A stretch of DNA of 64,000 nucleotides from Procambarus clarkii (taxonomy: Eukaryota > Arthropoda > Malacostraca > Decapoda > Cambaridae), in the NCBI RefSeq assembly GCF_040958095.1, contig NC_091228.1:15745841-15809840 (forward strand), given 5' to 3'. Both the position numbers and the translations under genes were made by a program. The notes below the pieces were generated by a model. It saw only the letters and a program-made list of their open reading frames with translations, made no database searches and had not been told where the DNA came from. Position 1 is the stretch's first letter, and every line of letters starts with the position of its first letter. Positions 43,910 through 52,479 of this stretch are shown here, one piece after another.

Positions 43910-44785
43910 ACACCTCTAACCACTTCTTCCAACGAGTTCGCAACAGCAACAACCCCAGCTCTCGATAGATGCACCCCATCACGAGCATACATTTCATTTC
44001 TTCCATAGAAGTGTTCCCAGTTGTCTATGAAAGATATTGCATTTGATTTGCAATATCTTTCCAGCCGGCAATTGACACCAAGTGCCCCTGACATCCATTC
44101 ATTTCCCACTCCCTTTCTTGGAAGAATGCCACATATGATCGGGATTCCTCCCTTGCTCCTAACTAATTCAATGGCTGTCCTGAATCTCTGTATTAGTTCC
44201 TCCTAACTCGTCATTACCCCCTGCACTAATACAAATAATGGGTTTGTTTCCATTTCCCGTCATAATATCATTCATGTTTCCAACAATATCACCAATTCCA
44301 GCTCCCGGATAGCAAACTCTTAATCTGTTCCCCCTGTCTCTGGCACAAAACGTTCTGTCTAAATACCTCACCTGGGAATCTCCCACAACCAAAATTCTCT
44401 TCGATTTTCCCTTTTCCTTTCGAGCAGTTTGAGGGACCTGCGCTTCAATGCTCCTCGTTACTTTGTCTTTGCCACTTTGTTGAACAACAGGTTCAACACA
44501 GCACTCGTCCTCTAATACGTCAAATGCGTTAAAAGCCCTTAGGTGTAGGCTATTAGTTGTCGGTTTTGCCAAGGTCTTCTTAAGACCCCTGTCTTTCACA
44601 ACTTGCCAAGACGAGGTCTTCTTATTATTGGTCCCGTCAGTCCTTCTTAATGAGGTCCCGTCAACACTGGCCTCCTCCTTCGTTTCCTCCCGAAGTCTCG
44701 GCCGTCGTACCTCCTCCCGCAGGGAATCCATCTCTGCTCTCAGAGCTCCAACCAGACTCACCAAATCCTTCACTAATCCTTCCAT
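43888..44785 (-). pseudogene. CR1-D ORF1 with coiled coil and SGNH esterase
   Basis: The start ATG at 44785 (MEGLVKDLVSLVGALRAEMD) opens a heptad-like coiled coil, then a charged region. The esterase blocks are ILVVGDSQVRYLD, CYPGAGIGDIVG, ISAGGND, and, after a frameshift/deletion near 44205, the C-terminal YARDGVHLSRAG with FIDNWEHFYG. The 44205 lesion removes the residues between GGND and the helix IQ(R/D)xx. It gives the family a complete ORF1 N-terminus that CR1-B lacks. Confidence 0.8.
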
Positions 44786-44837
44786 TATTGCAATAATAAC
44801 GTTATTAGAATCTGAGCTCCAGCTAACACAACCTCTC

Positions 44838-44984
44838 ACTGTGTGTCCATATAAATATATGGACACACAGTCTATATTGTCCATATATATATATTTTTGT
44901 CTATATTGTCCATATAGACTATATTGTTTATATTGTCCATATAAAAGTGGATTATATATTGTTTATATTGTCCATATAAAAGTG
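44838..44984. repeat. AT-rich degenerate ATATTGTCCATATA repeats
   Basis: Imperfect TCTATATTGTCCATATA copies leading into the 37 bp array; probably its seed. Confidence 0.7.
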
Positions 44985-45352
44985 GAGTATATAACAGTTG
45001 TATGGTGTCCATATAAAAGTGGAGTATATAACAGTTGTATGGTGTCCATATAAAAGTGGAGTATATAACAGTTGTATGGTGACCATATAAAAGTGGAGTA
45101 TATAACAGTTGTATGGTGTCCATATAAAAGTGGAGTATATAACAGTTGTATGGTGACCATATAAAAGTGGAGTATATAACAGTTGTATGGTGACCATATA
45201 AAAGTGGAGTATATAACAGTTGTATGGTGTCCATATAAAAGTGGAGTATATAACAGTTGTATGGTGTCCATATAAAAGTGGAGTATATAACAGTTGTATG
45301 GTGTCCATATAAAAGTGGAGTATATAACAGTTGTATGGTGTCCATATAAAAG
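44985..45352. repeat. Minisatellite, 37 bp unit, about 10 copies
   Basis: Unit GTCCATATAAAAGTGGAGTA + TATAACAGTTGTATGGT; some copies read GACCATATAA. 37 is not a multiple of three, so all three frames translate to rotated versions of the same peptide; not coding. Confidence 0.97.
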
Positions 45353-45382
45353 CACAACAGAAAAGATGCCAAAACACGCTAC

Positions 45383-45740
45383 TAAATGGCTTTCAAACCT
45401 AAACAAAAAAATATGAGCGGTGAGGAAAAACTTGAGGCGTTAAAAGTGCAAACGTTAATACAAAGAAAAGAGGAAATATGATCACCATGTGCAAAATCTA
45501 GATAGGAATGAACACGTTCACGAGGAGAAATTTTAAAAACTTGCAAAGTCTTGGTCAAGAGGCTACAAACTCCACCTTAGAAAGCATCGTTACCGGAAGA
45601 ATGTTCGAAAGTTCTCTTTTACGAACACAGTTGGAGAATGTAAACGGAAAATAATAAAGAGACTCGCGCTGATGCCAAATCATCAGCCGTTTCAAAATAA
45701 TATGACAAAGATAGCAGGTGAGACAGGACACCAGTATTGA
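45383..45740 (+). pseudogene. Degraded coding segment, basic protein, unknown
   Basis: A plus-strand frame reads MSGEEKLEALKVQTLIQRKE. In the next frame it continues KYDHHVQNLDRNEHVHEEKF, one TAA, KLAKSWSRGYKLHLRKHRYR, KFSFTNTVGECKRKIIKRLA. It has coding-like composition (charged, few stops over about 250 bp) but a frameshift and a stop. I do not recognise it; it may be a LINE or DNA transposon ORF relic. Confidence 0.3.
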
Positions 45741-46027
45741 AGCTCTTATCCTCTAACTACATATGGGTAATTACACAAATAAACATACAAACATACATAT
45801 ACCAATCATGGCCTTACAGAAGACACGAAATTTCTGGACTGAAAGTGAAATCTGGCAAGTTGTGCACATGCAGCCTCCGGCAGGTACTTGACAGACAGGC
45901 GCGAGTTACAGACAGGAATCAAAGTTCCGAACACCAGCATCTGTTCCTCTTCCCTCAAGCCAACTAAATAACTCACCCTCATTCAGTGCTATAAGTACTA
46001 ACACAACGCACATAAAATACGTGCGTT

Positions 46028-46608
46028 GTGTACTACATATGGACCACCACTTACCACAATGTCAGACCAATCCTGGAGTATGCGTCTCCAGCATGGATTC
46101 CATATCTAGTCAAGCATAAGACTAAACTGGAAAAGGTTCAAAGGTTTGCCACCAAACTAGTAACCGAACTGAGGGGCATGAGCTACGAGGAGAGACTACG
46201 GGAATTAAACCTCACGTCACTGGGAGACAGACGAGTTAGAGGGGACATTATCACCACATACAAGATTCTCAGAGGAATTGATAGGGTAGATAAAGACAGA
46301 CTATTCACCACAAGGGGCACACGCACTAAGGGACACAGGTGGAAATTGAGTGCCCAAATGAGCCATAGAGAAGTTAGAAAGAATATTTTCAGTGTCAGAG
46401 TAATAGCCAAATGGAATGCATTAGGAAGTGATGTGGTGGAGGCTGACTCCATACACAGTTTGAAGTGTAGATATGATAGAGCCCAGTAGGTTCGGGAACC
46501 TGTACATTAGTTGATTGACAGTTGAGGAGCGGAACCAAAGAGCCAGAGCTCAACCCCCACAAGCACAATTAGGTAAGTACAAATAGATAAGTACGTAATG
46601 TAAAGCAC
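46028..46608 (+). pseudogene. CR1/L2-like LINE, 3' end (third subfamily)
   Basis: ORF2 C-terminus: HNVRPILEYASPAWIPYLVK (RPxLEYAxxxW), KLEKVQRFATKLVTELRGMS, YEERLRELNLTSLGDRRVRG, FSVRVIAKWNALGSDVVEAD, stop at 46487. The 3' UTR has GAGCGGAACCAAAGAGCC and ends in AATTAGGTAAGTAC / AAATAGATAAGTAC repeats. The 5' part is missing. The terminus frame is uninterrupted over 460 bp, so this is a relatively young truncated copy. Confidence 0.85.
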
Positions 46609-46639
46609 TACAATAAATCTGCTCAAAATGCTCTGCTCC

Positions 46640-46900
46640 TAGACACTTGTGGTGAAAATGTCCCCCTGCAAACCCCTCAACTGCGCCAATTGTCAAGGCC
46701 CTCACAGTGCTGTAGACAAACAATGCCCACGTAGGAAACAAGCCCTGAAAGCACTTGGATCTAACCAGCATCAACATCCATCTCCCACTAACAACACAAA
46801 CGCTGCACATCAACTTCCTTTCAATCAGCGCACCATCATACCTCTGTGTCCTACTACAGTGCAGCTCAAAATCATCCTAATATTCCTTACCTACATCCCA
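46640..46900 (+). pseudogene. LINE ORF1 zinc-knuckle fragment
   Basis: CKPLNCANCQGPHSAVDKQC and PRRKQALKALGS: the C-x2-C-x4-H-x4-C knuckle typical of jockey/I-group ORF1 (CxNCxGPHSAxxxxCP). The following Ser/Pro/His-rich region grades into the 46 bp minisatellite, which seems to have grown from it. Confidence 0.6.
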
Positions 46901-46904
46901 TCAC

Positions 46905-47123
46905 TACTTTTTCACTCTCTTCACCAACATCCCATCACTGCTTACCTTCTCCCTCAACCCCCCCATACACCAACATCCCATCACTGCTTGCCCTCTCCCT
47001 CCACCACCCCATACTCCAACATCCCATCACTGCTTACCCTCACCCCTCAACCACCCTATACACCAACATCCCATCACAGCTTACCCTCTCCCTCCACCAC
47101 CCCATACTCCAACATCCCATCAC
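46905..47123. repeat. 46 bp minisatellite, left block
   Basis: Units of CATACACCAACATCCCATCA + CTGCTTACCCTCACCCTCCACCACCC. Split from 48169-48955 by the insertion at 47124-48168. Confidence 0.93.
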
Positions 47124-48168
47124 TGTATTACGGACCCGAGTCCATCGTCGGACCACGGAGGAGTGACGACAACGCCATCTGTGAGTCCGCTCCCGAAATC
47201 CCGTTCAAATGGACGACGCCATCTAGTGGTGACAGGATATGCCGGCAATGGGCGCTGGATTCCCGTCTTAATTGGCTAGTGTAGTAGCCGCTGCTGACCG
47301 CGGGTGAGGTAGTGCTTAGACAGAGAACGCCATCTATGGAGTGAAGAGGTGGACGTTTCTGTCTAAGCTTGTAAGTCATGTTTCCTGGTGGCCCTAGGTC
47401 GTGTCCCCAGTACTGATGACGTATCTGGTTTCAGAATCAACCTAGGACTGCAGTGTTGGACGATGGATCAGTCTACCCAAGGCAGCCAAGGTCTCTTCAC
47501 CAGTCTGCTTTGAAGAAGCTGTGAGTCACCCCCGGACGAACTCTGTTGAGAGTACAATAGTCTGCCTGAGGAGTGGCAGTGTCGGGAATCGCCTTATTCG
47601 GGGTTGGCTGGTGGAAGAGACCACCCACTGGGGTGCTGTATGAGGAGAGTGACTAGCGAGTCACACGAGGCTCCTGGCTAGGGCTCGCAACCCTAGTATC
47701 GGTCGTGGAGTGGCCTATACAGTGGAGCTGATCGGTACCTGCCAGCTACAGGCTGGATTGTGGTTGAAGGCCTCCACGTCGAAGCACCCAGTGGGACTGT
47801 GATTTGGCTGGCCTGTGGCCAGGGTAGATTCGGGGTAGTCAGCGTGGATTCATCGTGGGCCACGGAAGAAGGAACCAGGGCTACCCAGAGTGAGCATCGC
47901 CGAGTATCCAGTGTCTTCGGAGGAAGACGGAACTGTATATAAGTGTAGTTATAATCCCCGTGTGTGACCTGTTTTATATATATATGGTGGTGGCAAATAT
48001 ATTTGAAGGAAAATTCTCATACTTTAGTGTACTTGTATACCTCCCTCGTTAATTTTACTTGTGTTATGGAGCTCACCCCTTGAAAGCCTCTACTAACTTG
48101 GGGCCGGATTCCCAAAACTCTACTACCATCAGAGAAGAACCCGGTTGCGTCCCAGTAGGACCGTAACA
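47124..48168 (+). mobile_element. Solo-LTR-like insertion (1045 bp) in the 46 bp array
   Basis: Begins TGTATTACGG and ends CCGTAACA, TG...CA with imperfect short inverted termini. It is flanked by CAC on each side (47121-47123, 48169-48171), and removal restores the minisatellite phase CATCAC|TGCTTACC. A TATA-like GTATATAAGTG lies near 47936. No internal coding domain. A solo LTR is most likely; a large non-autonomous DNA element is the alternative. Confidence 0.6.
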
Positions 48169-48955
48169 CACTGCTTACCCTCACCCTCCACCACCACATA
48201 CACCAACATCCCATCACTGCTTACCCTCACCCGTCACCACCCCATACACCAACACCCCATCACTGCTTACCTTCTCCCTCAACCCCCCCATACACCAACA
48301 TCCCATCACTGCTTATCCTCTCCCTCCACCACCCCATAAACCAACATCCCATCACTGCTTACCCTCACCCTCCACCACCCCATACACCAACATCCCATCA
48401 CTGCTTACCCTCACCCTCCACCACCCCATACACCAACATCCCATCACTGCTTACCCTCTCCCTCCACCACCCCATACACCAACATCCCATCACTGCTTAC
48501 CCTCACTCTCCTCTACCCCATACACCAACATCCCATCACTGCTTACCCTCTCCCTCCACCACCCCATACACCAACATCCCAACACTGCTTACCCTCACTC
48601 TCCTCTACCCCATACACCAACATCCCATCACTCCTTGCCCTCTCCCTCCACCACCCCATACACTAACATCCCATCACTCCTTGCCCTCTCCCTCCACCAC
48701 CCCATACACCAACATCCCATCACTGCTTACCCTCTCCCTCCACCACCCCATACACCAACATCCCATCACTGCTTACCCTCACCCTCCACCACCCCATACA
48801 CCAACATCCCATCACTGCTTACCCTCTCCCTCCACCACCCCATACACCAACATCCCATCACTGCTTACCCTCACCCTCCACCACCCCATACACCAACATC
48901 CCATCACTGCTTACCCTCTCCCTCCACCACCCCATACTCCAACATCTTCACCGAT
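48169..48955. repeat. 46 bp minisatellite, right block, about 17 copies
   Basis: Same unit as 46905-47123 with variants (ACTCTCCTCTACCCCATACA). It runs directly into the Helitron-like element at about 48950. Confidence 0.95.
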
Positions 48956-49736
48956 TGCTTTGAAATTATCACACAATGTTTTTTTTTTTAAAAACTGCGT
49001 TTTTCATGTGTTTTTCATATGAGGAAAATCATCGAAACCTCTTTACCGATTCCTTTGAAATTTTGACACAACGTTGCATTCGAATAGGCGCGCGTTTTTA
49101 TATACCTATTATATTCATGCTTCACCTATGACAAGAAAAAACATTTTTTTTTAAAACAGCGCATCTGTTGCATATAAGAGCAACACATGCTGTAATCTCC
49201 AAAAGTTCTTCCCAGATTGCTTTGAAATTTTGACACAACGTTCCACTCGAATACATGTGTTTTTATATACCTACTATATAGATACTACACTTGTGACAGG
49301 TGAAAGCATTTTTTTTTTTAAGAGCTGTTAAAACCTGTTGCTCATAATAGAAACAGAGGCTATACTAAATTTGTTACGATTCCATTTCATTGTTTCCGAC
49401 TGCATTGATAAATAGAATTTTCATAGATTTCGATTTATTTTCATTTTGATTTAATTATTTTCTGTGACATTGCGTTGGAATTCAGCTGTGTTGTTTCTAT
49501 ACCATTCATTCTGTAAGTATAAGTATAAATGCCACACCTGTCACAGGTAAAACCATTCTTTTTTTAAGAAACAGCGCCATCTGTTGCACGTAAGAGCAAC
49601 ACCTGCTATACTATATATGTTACTATTCCATTTCAATGTTTCCAATAGCATTGACAAATTGAAATTTCATAAAATTCCATTTATTTTAATTTTGATTTAA
49701 TTATTTTGTGACATTGCGTTGGAATTGAGCTATATC

Positions 49737-50150
49737 GGACGAGAGAGTGGGGAGGATGAGGGGACGGGAGTGGGGCATGGTGGGGAGGACGAGGGGACGG
49801 GGCGAGTTGGGAATGGTGGGGACGAAGGGACAGGGGAATGAAGAATGGTGTGGATGACAAGAGGAAAGGGGAGTGAGGGATGGTGGGGAGGATAAGGGAA
49901 GGGGGAATGGAAAGGAGGATGAGGGGACGGAGGAGTGGGAGATGGTGGAATGGGGAATGGTTAGGAGGATGTGGGGACACTGGAGTGGGGGATGGTGGGG
50001 AGGTCAAAGGGACAGGGAAAAGGGGGAAGGGTGGGGAGGACGAGGGGATGGGAAATGGTTGGGAGGATGAAGGGACGGGGAATGATTGGGAGGACGAGAG
50101 GACGGGGAAGAGGGGATGGTGGGGAGGACTGGGAGACAGGGGAAGGTTGC
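49737..50150. repeat. G-rich degenerate minisatellite within the Helitron-like element
   Basis: Repeats of the type GGGGAGGACGAGGGGACGGG; complement of the C/T tracts at 415-545 and 2860-3005. Open frames on both strands are repeat-driven. Confidence 0.85.
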
Positions 50151-50170
50151 TGAGCTCAGCAATGCACATG

Positions 50171-50210
50171 CGTTGCAGAGCCACAGCAACGTATAGCCGG
50201 GTACAGCTAG
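50171..50210 (+). terminator. Helitron 3' hairpin and CTAG end
   Basis: ATGCGTTGC pairs with GCAACGTAT around the loop AGAGCCACA, then AGCCGGGTACAG and CTAG|T. In Helitrons this hairpin marks the end of the transferred strand. Confidence 0.7.
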
Positions 50211-50261
50211 TAATAACAATAATAATAATAATTAATAATTAATAATAATAATAATAATAGT

Positions 50262-50350
50262 TTATTTTAGGAAAAGTCCATACATACAAAATGAGTTACA
50301 AGCAGAATGTTTGATTTCTAGATAGAGCTACTATATAATATGCCTAAAGT
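50262..50350. repeat. Dispersed repeat, related to 7085-7195
   Basis: TTTATTTTAGGAAAAGTCCA and TCTAGATAGAGCTA are shared with 7085-7195. Confidence 0.5.
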
Positions 50351-50533
50351 GGTAAGAACTCTATACATGTAAGATGTAAAGCCATAATAAGCACAGTGTT
50401 TCTGAGATCTCTGCTATGTTCCATTGCCAAGGAAACATCCGTGTATTTGTGGAAAATGTTCCAATGTATCTTGAACACCAGAAGCTCTCTATCATCCATG
50501 TTCCACCTTCACTCATAGGGGCTCCCCCAGTAT

Positions 50534-50890
50534 TTGTACCATGGAACACTCCTCACTTTTCCCACATCATTCAGCAGGTACATTTTCCATAGTTCCCCTG
50601 CCTACGCGGAGGGTTCTCTGCACACCACAGAAAACGTTTTGACAACACGCAATTCTCACCCAGGACTAAACTACTCGAGATCACCAGTTCTATCTACACC
50701 TGCTGTTCCTGTCCACCCACCCTTTACCACCTCATCATATACTGACATCGACAGAAACACGTCTCTCATGCCATTCAACCTAGATACATTTCCACCCCAA
50801 TCACCCTTACACCTCAGCCAACCCTTTTCTTTAAAAGATCCCAGAGGTCAAAATCATAATCAATCTCTTTATCACATTCTGAACAGTCCT
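50534..50890 (+). pseudogene. Possible LINE ORF1 C-terminal fragment
   Basis: An open Ser/Pro/His-rich frame (HPGLNYSRSPVLSTPAVPVH; NTSLMPFNLDTFPPQSPLHL) leading straight into the 21 bp array, as the 46640-46900 fragment leads into the 46 bp array. No domain recognised; coding origin inferred from composition and position before an RNase H fragment. Confidence 0.3.
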
Positions 50891-51094
50891 TCACCTCATC
50901 CCTCTCATGTGCACCTGCATCCCTCTTATGTGCACCAGCATCCCTCCTATGAGCACCAGCATCCCTCCCATGAGCACCTGCATCCCTCCCATGAGCTCCT
51001 GCATCCCTCTCATGAGCACCTACATCCCTCTCATGAGCACCTGCATCCCTCTCATGAGCACCTGCATCCCTCTCATGAGCACCTGCACCCCTTG
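50885..51094. repeat. 21 bp minisatellite, block 1
   Basis: Unit CATCCCTCTCATGAGCACCTG (21 bp, seven codons, HPSHEHL in one frame). About 10 copies. Blocks 2-4 at 52190-52479, 54441-54767 and 55019-55050 are the same array split by insertions. Confidence 0.95.
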
Positions 51095-52184
51095 TTATGC
51101 AAGCCCCTTGGGAATCTCTGCCAGCTGACTTTAAGATTATGGTTATTGAAGGAAAAAAGAACTAGACAAAACCTCATCTGCTACGTAACATTGCACAGAT
51201 GCATATAGAAGCAAACATGGCATCCGACAGCTTCACATACATCACAGTTGGATCAGTAGACCAGCAGAGACAAGAAACCGGAGCTGCAGTTAAAGGAGCA
51301 GTTATTACCTCTGTAAATAGTTGGAGGCTCTCAAATGGGTGTTCGACTTTACAAACAGAGATGCTAGCCATTCAAAAGGCTTTGGAACATGCTCTTGCTC
51401 AACACCGACAATATGTTATCACACATACAGATTCGAGAACCGCCATTGAAACCTTGCAACAAGAACACATATGTGATAACATACATCTGATCACAAATGT
51501 CATATCATTAATGCAAACACTCAAACGACAAGGCCGACGGGTACTTATCAACTGGGTGCCAAGTCATGTGGGAATAATAGGAAATGACATTGCAGACGAA
51601 GCTGCAACACTTGCAACTAAGAGAAGAAATGTAGACAGTTACATACCACAGAGTCTATCACAGATTAAGAAAGTAATTTGAAAATGAGCAATGCAAAAGA
51701 TGTACAGTGACCACAACACAGCAGTTGCAACATCAGGATCTGCGGGTTGGTACAAGAATTCAACCAACTACGAACCACTTAGTTTGATGAAAGGGAGCAG
51801 TAGAGCAACAGAAGTGCACTTACATCGCATCAGGCTTGGATACCCATGTGCATGGGAAATAGTCTTAGAGGTTCCAGAAGATGAGAGGAAATATCAGCAC
51901 TGTGGAGAAATGAACGACAGACCACTGGAACATTATCTAACACAGTGCACAGTTACAAACCCATTAAGATTTCAACTTAGATTCAACAGAGCAGAAGAAG
52001 TTGTTAAACACATATGGCAAAAGAGATCATACGAGTAATGAGGCCGACTGAAGCGACCATACGAGTCATAAATACTCATACTCCGCCCAAGTAAAACAGA
52101 AACAAACAACACTCAGTGGGCCAACCAGAGGCTTACGGCCCGCGCAGGAATATCCCTGCAAAAAAAAAAAAAAAAAAAAAAAAA
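51095..52184 (+). mobile_element. 5'-truncated LINE with poly(A) tail inserted in the 21 bp array
   Basis: RNase H and C-terminal coding region, a short 3' UTR (GCTTACGGCCCGCGCAGG), then a run of about 27 A at 52158-52184. Array units lie on both sides; CTGCACCCC before and CTGCATTCC after may be the target duplication but cannot be proven in a repeat. Confidence 0.85.
51199..52038 (+). pseudogene. LINE RNase H and zinc tail, one stop
   Basis: RNase H: TYITVGSVDQQRQETGAAVK (the DGS motif reads VGS), TLQTEMLAIQKALEHAL (Glu), YVITHTDSRTAIETLQQ (Asp), NWVPSHVGIIGNDIADEAAT (last Asp). A TGA at 51679 interrupts SLSQIKKVI-stop-KMSNAMQKMY. The tail has HLHRIRLGYPCAWEI and CGEMNDRPLEHYLTQC. A second copy of the same family (60472-60765) lacks this stop. 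Confidence 0.85.
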
Positions 52185-52189
52185 ACTGC

Positions 52190-52479
52190 ATTCCTCCCAT
52201 GAGCACCAGCAACCCTCTCATGAGCACCTGCATTCCTCTCATGAGCACCTGCATTCCTCTCATGTGCACCTGCATCACTTTCGTGAGCACCTGCATTCCT
52301 CTCATGAGCACCTGCATTTCTCTCATGAGCACCTGCACCAGTCTCATGACCACCTGCATCCCTCTCATGAGCACCTGCATCTCTCTCATGAGCACCTGCA
52401 TCCCTTTCAAGAGCTTCTGCATCCCTCTCATGAGCACCTGCATCCCTCTCATGAGCACCTGCATTCGTCTCATGTGCAT
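52190..52479. repeat. 21 bp minisatellite, block 2
   Basis: About 13 units of the TCTCATGAGCACCTGCATYY type. Ends in GTCTCATGTGCAT, the left target duplication of the next LINE. Confidence 0.95.

Larger units (their letters stand above)
28095..44865 (-). mobile_element. CR1 LINE copy D, outermost of a nested pile
   Basis: A minus-strand CR1 in three pieces: 28095-28869 (RT), 36061-36928 (RT N-terminus to endonuclease) and 43235-44865 (endonuclease, ORF1, 5' region). The pieces are colinear with each other in CR1 order. The gaps are filled exactly by CR1-C (28870-36060, flanked by TTCATC) and a full-length I element (36929-43234, flanked by a 13 bp duplication). The 3' end of CR1-D is lost at 28095 next to I copy b. 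Confidence 0.85.
48956..50210 (+). mobile_element. Helitron-like non-autonomous element (3' end clear)
   Basis: The 3' end has the Helitron signature. A hairpin of CGTTGC (50171-50176) and GCAACG (50186-50191), extendable to 9 bp with one G-T pair, is followed 15 bases later by CTAG (50207-50210) and then T. The interior has two to three diverged modules (TTTGAAATTTTGACACAACG; ATCTGTTGCAYRTAAGAGCA) and a G-rich minisatellite. The 5' end is not resolved. No Rep/helicase sequence, so it is non-autonomous. Related sequence in inverse orientation lies at 3240-3490 and near 415-545. Confidence 0.7.

Noticed and set aside
44872-45406. Three overlapping 140-166 codon minus-strand frames
   Set aside because: Frame-rotated translations of one 37 bp unit.
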